A stretch of DNA of 64,000 nt from Climacium dendroides (Eukaryota > Streptophyta > Bryopsida > Hypnales > Climaciaceae), in NCBI GenBank assembly GCA_950106755.1, contig OX467091.1:24507538-24571537 (forward strand). Direction: 5' to 3'. Position numbers and translations under genes: made by a program. Below the pieces are notes generated by a model. That model ran no database searches, had not been told where the DNA came from, and saw only the letters and a list, made by a program, of their open reading frames with translations. Positions 35,534-48,356 of this stretch are shown here, piece by piece. Every line of letters starts with the position of its first letter. The stretch's first letter is position 1.

Positions 35534-36571
35534 TTAACCCTTGAAGGACATTGAGGCTGAAAAGTGATCAATGAATGACTTCATTGTTCACTTAAAAAAC
35601 AAAGAATACCCTTGTTGATGACTTCATTGTTCACTTTAAAAACAAAAAGAGGACATGATTCAATAATTGGAGCAAATTTGTTGACTATCTTGGTCATGGA
35701 AACTTGTGTCCTTTAACCCTTGAAGGACTTTGAGGCCGAAAAGTGAACGATGGATGACTTCATTGTTCACTATAGAAACAAAGAATGCACATATTGGTCC
35801 AATAATCAAATCATTTTAAGTGGCTACCTTGGTCATGGGAGGCTACATCCATTAAATGAACAATTAAAAATTTGATTAGGTTCCTATGAAGTCAATTTTG
35901 GTCGGATGTTCACGAAATTTTAACACAAGGTGTGAACATATATCCCCTTAGTGGGAATTCATTTATGTTTTGATCGAGTGCTCAAATCAAAAGTTATGCA
36001 CCCATGAACTCTTTGGGCAGCTTGGGCAACTCAAGCAACTTCAAAAAACTTTTGCAAAACTCTTTCTTTACTTTTGAAATTTGGTAGGTATGTAACTTAC
36101 ATGATATAAGAAGCAAATGTCAAAAAAATAACCATGCATAGTGTAAAAATCTCACTCTAGGAGGAATTCAAGGTTGATGGCCCTTCTGAGTAAGGTCGAA
36201 AAAAAACTTTTTCTTCTAACTTCAAATGTTATAATCTTTCATCCTATACAGTCAAAGTTTTTGAATTTTTTTCTATAGATTTCCATGGTAGTCTAGTACA
36301 AATTTGTATGGTTGAATTTTGAAAAAAAAACTATTTAAATTTTTTTTCTCACTACTCTAAAAAGTGACAATTTTTTACAATTTCTACCTAAAATATGCCT
36401 CTAGCCTTTAAGGATTAAGGGTTGAGGATTAAAAGATGCAAACTCTTATGACCAAGGCAGTCATCAAAATTGCTCCAATTATCAAATCAAAAATTGCATT
36501 CTTTATTTCTATATTAAACACCAAAGTCATCCATCGCCCACTTTTTGGCCTCAATGCCCTTCAAGAGTTAA
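35534..36571 (+). mobile_element. TTAA-ended element with long inverted repeats (1038 bp)
   Basis: The left end TTAACCCTTGAAGGACATTG (35534) recurs as a direct copy at 35713 (TTAACCCTTGAAGGACTTTG) and inverted at the right end (CAATGCCCTTCAAGAGTTAA, ending 36571). The inverted similarity extends about 150 bp inward. The left end is thus tandemly duplicated with a 179-bp step. The interior at about 35880-36050 matches 11690-11880 in reverse. Non-coding. Confidence 0.6.
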
Positions 36572-37677
36572 GAGTTAAATATACATTTTATGAGGTTTGA
36601 TCTTAGAAATCTATTTTTTTCACAGTTTCTTTGCACACTCTTCTCAAGGCTCTTCTAGCAAATGGAATCTAAAACCTTTTTTGTATCCTCCTATAATAAT
36701 ATAGACAATTTACTGTAATATTGAAAATCAAATTCATTTACTTATCAAGATAATTGTAGGTGTAATTAAACACCAAAATCTCTTTAATTCTTTAGTGCCT
36801 AAATCTTTCTTGGGATTTTTAGAGATGTTTTTTTTATATCTTTATATGTATATGTAAATAATTTATTTGAATTTCATCAAATTCATCATTCAAAAAAGTC
36901 ATATATTGGTTTGGATGAATGAAAAGTTATGTGGTAAAAAAACACTCTAAAACCTCTTTATTCATCATTTAGATTTTAGATGTTGAAATGTTAAGGGGTT
37001 TAGTAACTATCACATTTTTTAACTCCTAAATACTCCAACTATCGAAGGGCTAGATGGTGAATATTTTGATAGGTGTTCTTCATCCAATCAATCTTTTATA
37101 GTCTATGCAAGTATAAATCAGTTTCTTTTGTTAACAAAATATTACATAATAAATCTTAAAAGATTACTATTTATTGAGGAAACTTCTATTTTAAAATATT
37201 TATGGAATATGTTCGAAGGCGTTTACACAATCAATGAATAGTTTTCATACACTGTCTATTATTTTATATATATGATAGAATTTTTTGATCTTTAACGTTT
37301 ATTTGATTTTAAAGAGTTTAAATGAAAACACTGCTTGCTATATGAAAACATGACTTACAAGTAGACGTGCATAATATATCTTGCATTGAGAACATCTCTA
37401 GTATTTGAATCATGATTGAAATAATAAATTATGAACCAATACTTATAAAATTTACTTTTAAGTCAATATTCAATTCATCATAAAATAATTTATACCACAT
37501 TGCTTGAATTGACATTACATAAGTAATATAATAATTATATTTCAATTCATCAAATTAAAACATAGCATTGTAATTTTTTTTGGATTGGCATAGATTAATA
37601 AGTTGGCAATCTAATCTAAGATGAAAATAAATATTTATGCTAATTTAAATTGTATTATCTAATTTATTTATATATTA
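36572..37677. other. AT-rich intergenic DNA
   Basis: No gene, RNA or element end recognised. Confidence 0.5.
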
Positions 37678-38543
37678 TCATACTACTAAAATCATAAGTC
37701 CTTCTATAATATCACAAATGCTACCATTAATACTAGGGGGTTGTGCTTACTATGCTATGCATTCATTGTATCACATATTAGTAAAAAATTGATATATTTG
37801 AATAGAATGCATGATAATGATTTCAATAAGTCTTTAAAATAATTATTTTCATTATTTTATAAAAATATTTCCAATCATGCATACATAGAAATCATATTTT
37901 CACACAATGTAATATTACTGAAATAGAGTAGCAGTTCACAATCACCTATGTAATATCACTTTTTACAAAGGGTGATATTATAGAAATAATATAGTTGTTG
38001 CAATTGAGGTGATATTAAAAAGGATCAATATGGTGATATTATAAAGGTAGCAATTCCATTGCTTTTCTTGGCTTTATATTACTTTTGCATTTCTATGATT
38101 TTGTGCTTTTGTGAGCTTTGAGTTTCTGATTTCAATTTTCTATTGCTACTACCAAATGATTTGAGAAATTTATTAAATTGAACCGATTTTGGAATTCACA
38201 ACAATTAAATTGTTCACAAAGCTTTTGAGATTTACAAGTTTTTCCTTGAAATTCTTCTATTTGGGTTGCCATTGTTTATAACAATTGAATCGAATTTCTA
38301 ATGCACTTTAATGTATGTGTATCTTTTACCATATTCATTATTGCATGTATTTCATTCATCATTCATTAAATTTCTATTGTTTATTTCAGTATATGTTTAT
38401 TTATAAAAAAAATTATGTGAAAATTTTAGTAATTTTTATCTAAAGATTTATTGAAATTCTTGCTCTGCATTCTATCTAATACATCAAAAATTCTAATAAA
38501 ATTCTAATGGTGAATGCGTAGCATAGTAAGCGCCAACCGCTAG
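37678..38543 (+). mobile_element. Non-autonomous Helitron-like element, copy C (866 bp)
   Basis: Same orientation, ends (A|TC...CTAG|T) and length as copy A at 1077-1942. The subterminal inverted repeat is kept with changes (GCTTACTATGCTATGCATTC versus GAATGCGTAGCATAGTAAGC). Several differences are C-to-T or G-to-A, as expected from decay of methylated cytosines. Non-coding. Confidence 0.65.
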
Positions 38544-40273
38544 TTATTATAATAAAGATATAATAAATCTTTAGTATTAGCTCATATAGAATTGATAAAT
38601 TACTCCCCTAAAAGATCTCAAAATTCCTACATTTTTATAGTTGACATCTAAGCCAAGTTATATTTTGATGACAAATTGCCCAAAATTACTCCAAGGAATA
38701 GCAATGTCCTTTGAAGCTTGAATTCTTTAAATATGAAATTCAATATTGGTTTCAATTTCAATGCCATTCTATATAAAATTTTGAAGTAACAAGACTAGAG
38801 GGTCCTTTTCCAATGTCAAGTAACAAAAATAATTAATGTTACAATGGCTCACAAATCATAGATAGGCTTGTATTTAAATTTCAACAGTGACAAAAGTCTT
38901 CATTAATGGGAAACAAAGGGTGTTAGCACCAAGTTTCTAGCTAGGTTCTTAACTTTATGCTTTCTGACACTTTTTGATGATATTATAATGTTTTAGTACA
39001 ATAATGCAAGTTTTAATATATTATGTAAAAAATGAAATAGATAGATAAAAAATCTCTAAATTTTTTTGTAACAATTGTGGCAAACTAAGTAGAGATTTAG
39101 TAAATATGTATATATTGTGATAAAACAATGTGGTTAGGTGAGCAAAATAATCTAAACATTAGTGGAAAAGTCACGGCGTGGCAATGTGCAAGTTGGGATA
39201 GGTAGAGCTCATTTGAAGTGAATGGATATTCTATCCTCCCATTTTTGTTTTGTCTTTTTTGCCTTTTATTATTCACTTTTCTTTCCTTAATACAACAATG
39301 ACTAGTAAAAAAAAGTCAATCAGTGACTAACATAGAAGTCAACAATGACACTAGTGTAGAGACATGAGCCTACAAGCCTTGAACCTAGTTGTAAATATAT
39401 ACTTGTAAACAACCATTATTTGAAGGTGTTTATAACATATGTACCTATAGTTATAGAAAGTGTCTATAATATAGACTCCTAAGCATATGGGCTTATAGAT
39501 TTTATACTCATATGCTAACACTCTCTTAGCAAAGAGGTCAACGATAAATGACATAAAGAGATGTTAACTATGAAGTGCAAGAGATTCGAAAATGAATTAA
39601 GAACTTGTAAGAGATATTTTTTAAAATTTTAGTTTAAAAAATCTTTTCTCTCCTTTACTATATATTATGTTGATAACTTTATCCATACTTTTTCTAATCA
39701 CTCATTCCTCTCTTTTCTCTTATGTATATGTGAGTCCTTCTTAAAATTTGTATGTTTAAAATTTGTAAGTTTAAAAAATGAGTTTAATACTTGCATTTGA
39801 AATAAAATTAGTAGAGTTAAATTATTATTTTTTTCTTGCTTTTCTTGCTATATCATACTCATTACTTGAGACACTATTGTAAGGGTAGGATAGGATGAGC
39901 ACCTCTTTGTCAAATATTTAATTTATTTTGAAAAATAAGGTTTGACAAATAGATTTTTTTTTGTCAATATTCTTTTTTATCATAATTTTTTTAAAACTAA
40001 TTTTCCTAAAATTTTGGCATCTACTTTTAGAATTATTTTCCCTCAACCCTATCCTACAACTACACTAGACTGAGTTTTGTGAGAAGAAAACTTTTGTCCT
40101 TGTGGTTTTGGAAAGCTAAAGATAACTAGTTTCAAAGTTTGGATGGGCCCGTGATGATCATTTTAGTAAACAATTTCTAATTCTATTACTTTTAACAAAC
40201 CAAATCTTTGAAATAAAAATAGCTTCTAAGATAACAATTAAAATATTCTAAAATTTTGATGAAAGGTGAAATA
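38544..40273. other. Intergenic, no recognisable gene
   Basis: AT-rich. The frame 39351-39554 (minus) is Tyr/Ile-rich without a domain. Confidence 0.45.
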
Positions 40274-40735
40274 TTAACCCCTAAAAGACCAAATAGCATT
40301 TTTTGGCAACATAGCTTTTGGAGTCATCCATTTACAAATAAATTTTTTTTTTCTTTTGAATTTTTCTCACAACATGTGGTCAAAAAGCAGCTTTAAGGTG
40401 CAACAATTTTGATGACTTTTGATTACATGGTTAAAAAAGTCATTGTATAATATGTAGTTTTTTTGGAGCTTGGACAATGCATATACTAGTTTAAAAAATC
40501 AATTTTTGAAGAAATAAAATTTTAAAATTGATTTTTTTTCTCTCTATATATAAAGCTTTGAATCATTCTACTTTGATTAATGAGATGAAAGTTAGGAAGA
40601 GTTTTAGTTTGTAATCAATTATAGAATCTCTATTCTAAAATAAACTTTGAAGCCCATTATTTAATTCAATTTTTAATATTTTTGAAAAAAATAATAATAT
40701 AGAATACACATTATTTCACTAGGAACTTTTGACAG
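40274..40735 (+). mobile_element. TTAA-ended repeat family, forward copy
   Basis: Starts TTAACCCCTAAAAGACCAAA and aligns in reverse complement with 16745-17258. The right end is estimated only; no clear TTAGGGGTTAA was seen there. Confidence 0.5.
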
Positions 40736-41570
40736 GGCTAAAAAGGGACCTAATCTACTTCATAGGCTTGGGCTTGCAAAGCAGAAGCTAAGGTGAAATC
40801 TGAGTGCGTAAAACCTATCACATCAGGTAAACATACCGTGTAAATGGAGGCATAATCTTTTCGTCGTTCGTCGTTGTTGCCTCTCCAACGTTGTTGCTGC
40901 TGTCAATTCTGTTTTCCATTTCTTACTTCGCTTCAATTGATGAGGTGCTTTATTTCGATTTTATGTTTCACTTATTTAGTATTTGGTCCTTGTGATTTTC
41001 ACCTTTATTTGTGTGTGGATGTTTTTGGATACATCTCTATTGTTGTGGAGGTATGTCTTTCAATGCTTTGAGCTAGGGTGTTATATATCAAAATGAATTG
41101 GATAGGTATATTGTTTCTCCTTATTAGTGGCAATCAAACGAATCTCTTGATAAGAAATTTGTATGTTACATTGTTGACAATGGTGCTTGTATAATGTTAC
41201 AATGTTTGTAATACTAGATTTGTCAAAAAAAATTCAAAGTTCTGTATTGTATGTGGAGAGAGGAGAGTAAAATAGGAAGATGTAGGAGAAGAAAGTAGTA
41301 TGAGGGGACTTCCTGCACATATTGCACTGCATGAGAAAAAATGTAAATACACTATCTTGTACTCAAGTTTTTACTCCTCTTGTTGTCATGTTGTAAATTT
41401 CTACATAATATAAATTTGCACCGATATATTATTATAATAAAATTTTATGATTCAAAAAGAAAAAACTTTTTGATGACGTTTTTAGTGGCTTTAAGGTGAC
41501 GCTTGTAATTGATGGGGAATGATATAAAGAGTTCAACCTTGGATTAACTTTGTCGCAACATCCACAAATG
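40736..41570. other. Intergenic, no recognisable gene
   Basis: The frame 40874-41071 has no domain. A short CGTCGTTCGTCGTTGTTG repeat lies at 40862-40879. Confidence 0.4.
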
Positions 41571-42240
41571 GGGGGTAGGTGCAATAAAAACCATGCCCAA
41601 AAAAACCCTAGCCTAAGGGACGCTCTTGTAACCCTAAACCCTAAACCATTTTTAATTCATGGATGCAAAACCTTATCATCAAATCACATACCAATCCAAA
41701 ACACTCATTCCTAGACCTACAACATTGCTTTAGGGCAAAACTCCAAAATCAATTGTTTTCAAAAAGTCAATTCTAGGGGCCTCCAAAGTCAACATGGCCA
41801 TATCTCTTAAGAAAAGCCCTATGTTTGGGCTTTTTATTACTCCATTGCATTTAGGACCCTTTGAAATGGGGGGGTAGGTACCCCCCAATCTCCAAAATTC
41901 CTCAAATTTACAAAGATACCAACCCTAAACTCTACTTTTAAAACGCTCATAACTTCCAACTCTAAACTTTTTTGGAGATACCAATACCACCATTGGATTT
42001 ACAACACCCACAAATAGGGGGGAGGTCCATTCCAAACTTCAAAATACTCTTAAACGAAGAAAGTCAACTCACCCCCCAAAAGTCAAAGTTGCTATATTTC
42101 ACAAATGGTGAGACTTTTAGGGCGGGATATTTCACTATTGGTTGTGCAATAGTTGATAATGGGGGGGGGGGGGGTGTAGCCAAAATCTTAGCCCCAAAAA
42201 AGTATGTCAAAGTTTCGGGAATACCCATGTAACCCTAAAC
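41571..42240. repeat. G-run rich degenerate repeat block with telomere-like motif
   Basis: CACAAATGGGGGGTAGGTGC at 41563-41582 and CACAAATAGGGGGGAGGTCC near 42009 are related, with TGGGGGGGTAGGTACCCCCC between them near 41869. ACCCTAAACCCTAAACC at 41631-41647 gives about two plant telomere-type units, and GTAACCCTAAACC recurs at 42230-42242. A run of 14 G lies at 42161-42174. The small ORF 41972-42232 is not believed. Confidence 0.45.
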
Positions 42241-45200
42241 CGTGGATTTTTGAGTTATTTTTGGATCTTCAATTTATGCTAAATTATGGATCTTTTGTTC
42301 AATTCTTTGTTGTATTTTTTTACTTTTTACTTATGCTTTACTTATCTGTTATTTTATATTGACTTTTATTTTACTTTATCTTTTGTTTTATCTTTTACTT
42401 TGTTATAATGTTTCTAACTTCGTTAGTACATAAAGAGATGTCCAGTTTGTTTTGTTTGTTTTATAGGGTATTAAAAAATATCAAAAGAATTTGAAACCCC
42501 AAGGTTCCCAAAGCAATTCTCACTCATTTCATCTAGTTGTTTATCTAATAGAAGGATAAAAGTATAAACGAGATTTACCTACTAAAATTTAATTTTGATG
42601 GTAGTTTAAGCCTTTGGAAGTGAATACAAACTTTTAGAAAGAATTTTCCATGATTAATGAGGGTTTAAGAACCCATATGGTGATTGTACATGAATTGTTC
42701 TCCTCCTATCTTAGAATCTATTTGGTAGATAGGTCCTATTTTTTCTTAACTTAGTTGAATTTGTGAGTGAAAAAAGGAAATAAGAAAGTTGTGACTTTAG
42801 AAGCTATTGATTTTGATGTATGTTGAATTTTACAATGAAATTTTGAAGGTTTGCTTCTCAAATTTTTGTGTTTCCAGGAAGACCATCTTTGCTTAATTTG
42901 AGGCTGTGAGTGAAAAATTATAAGCATGTGAGTGAAAGAGGGTCTACTACCACCAAAATGAAGAGGAATAAAGATTCAAGTAGTCACTGTGACTTGTAAA
43001 TTTTACTTTTCATTTTGAGATTTAGAAGCATTAAAGTAGTTTTTTTAATAGTTTTCTAAGAGCTCAATTCTCGAAGTGTTTAGAGTATTTTAGTGAAAGT
43101 TATAAACGTTTGAATAAAGAAAGGTCTGGTGCTTTTTCATTGGAAAGTTTGGATGAAGTTTGCAAGTGAATGCTTTTGGTACATCCTATTTTATTTTTAT
43201 TTTTATTTTTTACTTAAATTTTGTTTGAGAAAAAGGATTTGGTGTGGATTTTTTGTTTTTTATCTTGGTATCTTCTCATGTGGCGGATTTTATTCCATTT
43301 TGTGCTCGATTTTGTGTTCGTGGTTAAGTATTTTCAATTTTTAGTTGTATTGTGGTAGTGAGTTCAAATTAATGGCCGACGAGATCATTGAGTGTGCACT
43401 AAGTGGGCAGTGTTAATTTTCGCTTATAGTAAAGCTGAAGTAATGACCAGTAGATTGTAAGGTTTGATGACGACAAAAGTGCAGGTGCAAATTGCCTTTA
43501 TCCTATAGATAGTTATAGGTACCCAAGTAGTTATCAAAATTACCTGGAGGTGTTTGTATTTGAGGGTTTGAGCTGGTGGTAGATACCAACGAGGCTTGTA
43601 AATCTAATCGACTTTGAATATTACTAGATGCTTTGAGTCTTAGGTGAAAACATGGTTGTTAGTCAAAGACAATCTGTGTTTTGAAAACAAGATTAGTTTT
43701 AAGAGAACTTATTTCCTTTCTGCATCTCTCAACTTCAAGTCACTTTTAGTTGCAACCAGATATCCTATGTATTCTCAAAGCAAAGTCCTCTCACTCCAAC
43801 ACCGTTTGTCAAAATGAGAATAAAAAGTAAAAAAAAGAGCTTTATTGACTACAAATATGGATATTCAACATAGAGCAATGTTAGATAATTATGAACAAGT
43901 TAAAATATGATTAAGAAATGTACAAAAAATTAGAAAATTGTCTCAAGGTGCATTCAACTTAGAAGAACAAGGACTGTAAGAATCTTTGAGATAAGTTATA
44001 AAATAAAATTATGTAACATTGTAAAAAATAAAATTAGGTAGGAAGAATCACAAATGAAATAAAAGGAAAATTTACAAGTATTTGAAAAAACATTTAGATA
44101 CTTAAGAAGAAAGAAAAAAAAGTAGAAAAATTGAAAAGAAATAAAGTAAATGAAAGAGGAATTAAATGAGGTAAACCATAGTCCTATAGCAAGATAGAGA
44201 ATTTTGTCCTCGATGGTCGAAGAGACATTAGAAGCAACTAATGAAGTAGAAGCACAAGTATTTTAAATAGAGCTTTTTCAAAGTGTTGAAGATGGTGAAA
44301 CATTTTTGTTATTGGTGTTCTTATTATTTATTGTTGATGTAATGAAGAAGCATTTAAGGAAAGTGATGAAAATTGTAAATATAAAATTTAGTTCAAAACC
44401 CTTTGAAATAGGGTATCATAAATGAGACAAAAAAAACAAGTTAGAGAGGTCGCAACATACTATTATAAATAATTTTCAATGCATGTGTAGAAGCTTTTCG
44501 AAGTCCTTCAATTTGAGGTCATAATGTCATATGAAATTTGATGCAAGATTGCATCTGAAGATGAAGAAGGTAACCCCAATGATGTGTTCATTCTCCTAGT
44601 TTCAAACCCTAGCCTCATTTTTTTTTGCTTGCATTGCATCATGCTTGAATGTTAAAATATAATAAGTTTTGGTATGTTTTGGAATGGATAAGATCATTTG
44701 CCTGGCTAGCTAACTTATCCCTAAAAATTGAATTACTTTCTTATGTCGTTGTTTTCATATCCTAAAAAAATAATATTGCTTCATAGTGTACTTTGTCATG
44801 TTTAGTATAATATTATTCACCATGTGCTGGGATTTTTTTGTAGATAAAATTTTTGTTTGGGGTGTTTCCACTATCTATGCCATATGGATATAGAAAATAA
44901 GTGCTGCCCTTGGTTCTCCTATTTAGAGTAGATTTCTATACACATATTTCAGTTATTTCTTTGGCTCAACTTTACAGCTCCAAGCTTTAGTTGATTGTGT
45001 AATAGTTGTTCTGTTATTTTGGCAAGTGAAGACTATACTTAGAAAAGGAGGAATAGAAATTATTGCTAATTCAAAGCTTAGAGATGACTACCCCATGGAT
45101 GTATTTTAAGACATGGTAGAGCTTGGCCTACTAAAAGGATGAGCGAGTTTATTAAACTATTTAAATGACAATTTGGTCGGGTGTGACTATATAGATTGAA

Positions 45201-46351
45201 AGGTAATATATATGGGGAAGAGGAGCTAGCGTGGTTCATTGAAGCTTTTAGAATGCCTTGCACTCTAACGAGAAAAAAATTCAAAACTTTGCCATTAAAA
45301 TCTCAAAGAATTCAAACAAGGTCAAATGAGTGACACTGGTTTATGTAAATTCAGTTTTGCCAATGAAGGTTAGCTTTTGTTGGTGTTCAAAGCCAGGGGT
45401 GATGAATTGAATTGACAAGTTGTTGCCGAAATTTCCTTCCCATACCTTTGTATTGTTGGATAAAGAGGCCTTGCTTTGGAAAACACAAAGAATTTATTTG
45501 TAACAAGATTTGGCTCAAAAAATAAAGGACCCCATGTTTACGTTATTTTGTACATATAAATGCTCATAAAATCCTATATAATAGTATGTAGGCCATATAA
45601 AGTACAACATGCTCACATAAACCACATAAATTCCCTTTAAAGAAGTACTCGACACTAATAGGAGCAAGAATAGGAGTGCCACAGTCGCTTCTTTGAAAAG
45701 CTAATACAAATACCTACAAATCCTACAAATTTCAACTCAAATTAAGATACTGTTCAACTTCTATAGTCGGTCAAAATTTACTCTCTTCATCTTAAAGGTA
45801 GCTCATCACCACTTCACTTTTAAATTCATAACTTTTTTATTTCTAACTCTAAATTAAAGGAATGATAGCTCTTTAAAAAGCTACATTTCAATACATAACC
45901 TCACTAAATCTCATAAGAAAATACCTCCTCACCACATAATTATGAACCCTCAAAAATTATGCCCTCACTCTTCATGACAATCATCCTTCTCTCACTTCCT
46001 TAAGCATAACTTTTGTATAGAAACTCCAAATTGAGTGAATAACAACATTTTAGAATCATAAAAATAAGGTGAACAACTCCACAAAATTTTATTACATTAA
46101 CTCTCCATGTACAATGTGCAATTCCCTCTTAAGTCTCGGTTCTCTCAAACTAACCATAAGGAGAAAGAGGAAGAAGACCTATATTATCCGCCATACCATC
46201 CATCTAAATAAGTGGAGTTTAGCCTCTAAAGTGCTATATGAACTTAATTTAATCCATTTGTCTTTTCGTTTTCTCCGTATTTTTATCCTTATCCCTAACG
46301 TGGACTTCTAAAAAAATTAAAAGAAAAGTAAAATAAACTTCACCTTTCCAC
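42241..46351. other. Intergenic, no recognisable gene
   Basis: AT-rich. Short frames (43129-43344, 45078-45284, 46069-46311) show no domain. Ends at the target duplication of the Copia element. Confidence 0.45.
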
Positions 46352-46356
46352 TAAAC

Positions 46357-46554
46357 TGTTGAGATGATGATCCTAGTTACCTTAGGTTAAGTGAGACTTA
46401 GATTAAAATAAAAGTGGTACTCCCACTGCCAGTAATGATACTACTGAGGCTATGACCCTCCCATATATATGTGATTATGTAATCCTTATAATATACTTGA
46501 GAATTCTTTTGCATTATATACTTCTGGTCTTTGTCCTATCTCTCCATCACAACA
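46357..46554 (+). repeat. Copia 5' LTR (198 bp)
   Basis: Starts TGTTGAGATGATGATCC and ends CATCACAACA (TG...CA). Directly followed by CGTTATCAGCACGATTG, a Copia-style primer-binding site. Matches 61163-61362 with scattered substitutions. Confidence 0.85.
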
Positions 46555-46627
46555 CGTTATCAGCACGATTGTCTTTCTACTCTATTTTCTTTTTGTTATT
46601 CTGTTTTCTATTTGCTTTTAGTTGTGA

Positions 46628-46955
46628 TGGCCATATCAGATGCAAAGCACCCTTGGAAAACTAATTCCTGAGTGCAACCTCTTTTGTTTGATGTCTTGGA
46701 GGTGGATGATAGCAACTTTATGGAGTGGAGTATCGATGTTAAGTCATATTTTTATGCGGAGGAATTAGACGACGCGCTGAATTTTGCACATGAAGAGGAC
46801 TTTCCGGCATTGTCGAGGTGAAAAATGCTACTCATTCTTCGTCGTCACTTCGACATCTCTCTTCGACAACAATACATTCAAGTTGACAACTCGGCGGACT
46901 TGTAGAGCCAATTCCATGCTTGATTTCATCATGAGCAAACCATCTTCCTTCCTCA
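46628..46955 (+). pseudogene. Copia gag remnant
   Basis: Begins at ATG 46628 (MAISDAKHPWK). After a stop, frames include LDVLEVDDSNFMEWSID and FHHEQTIFLPQ, the N-terminal UBN2-type gag region of plant Copia elements. Several stops and shifts are present. Similarity is lost near 46955, where a 23-bp sequence with TCAAGTACATGCCCC is tandemly duplicated. Confidence 0.7.
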
Positions 46956-48356
46956 AGTACATGCCCCTAATGCCCTCAAGTACATGCCCCTTATGCCCTC
47001 CAGAGCTTGATCAATTACGGGTCAATGGGATGGATGTCTCCATTGCATTTGATGACCATGAAGAGATATTGAAACTTGGGCAAGGTCAAGAACACATTGC
47101 CATTGCAAAAGTAGGAGTCACTAGCCTATACGAGATATTGATAAGCCTTCCTAAAGAGTCAACTTTCCACTTTTCTACTTCGGTAGGAGATGATGAAGAA
47201 TACCGGAAACTCAAGCAAGGCCAATAGTCCCTTCCCACTACGAAAGCAAGAGTCGATGGACTATGTAATAGCAATCTACAAAGCTCTACTTTGATACTCT
47301 CCTTTCTAGCTAAGATTGGATTGTGGCATATGTCGCAGCACAGGGAAAGTGAAATTCCCTATTATGCTTACAAAAACCACTTTAAAGCATAACAAAGTGA
47401 CTCTAAAGATCGAATCCAAGAGACTCTGTGAAGTGTTTCGTGTTACTAGGTAGTTTGGGGATAAATATCAATACAAATGCTCATTTTTCTCTCTGGTTCT
47501 CCTTTCCCCCCAAACCGGACAACTCATTCGACCATTGATTATTGATCCGGATTATACTTCTAATCGATCCGAACCAAGATCCGGTCATCCAATAAACTCA
47601 AATCCTGCCGGAACTAACAAATCCGTTTGGATATCACTACTACACCCAAAGATCTCTTCTTCCTCGGTTTCCGTTCCTGTTTTGCTTAACCTCTGTTGGT
47701 ACTTAATACTTCAAAGGGATCCGCCACTTGATTTTAGAGAGGTAGGCCCACCACTTCTTCCGGAACTTATAGTGACGAAAGACTCACTCAATTAATTCTT
47801 ATTCTCTATTCTAATAAGATCCAGTTTGATCTTTCACAACAGACCAAGAGTGAATCTGGTTTGCAGGTCACACAAAAATCCCCCATACGATCCTCTCCTA
47901 CTACAACGACCTTAACGCTTCCTTGGATCCGTGCAAAACTAAGGTGGCTACAAGTGTGTCCGCCCGTACCAACGCAACTCAGGATTCTTTCATTTACTAT
48001 TTCAGATGGCGAGACCTCTCAAGCGATCGGATGCTAACTGTGAGCGCTTATTTACCCACCCTTGGTAAATCAGTAAACACAACCAGGTTCTTAAAATCGG
48101 TCCTATCCTATGGGTGTTTTAACGTCGGTCCATTGTGTCTTCCAAGCAATGGATCTTTTCTAATTCCTAAGTATGTTTCAAGCATGCAAAAACCCAACCC
48201 AACCAAGTTTTATCCTATTAGTTATTTGGTAATTCCTAATTCTGATGAGCCGCTGAAGTTATTTTGCAAAAGCTGATTCAGATACAAAATAAGTATTTCA
48301 TCTTGTAGATGATTAATTCCCCTTTCCAAAACTATAAAATTCACCCTAATCGGACA

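Noticed and set aside
41972..42232. 86-codon ORF with a Gly run
   Set aside because: The Gly run comes from a 14-G homopolymer in a repeat block.
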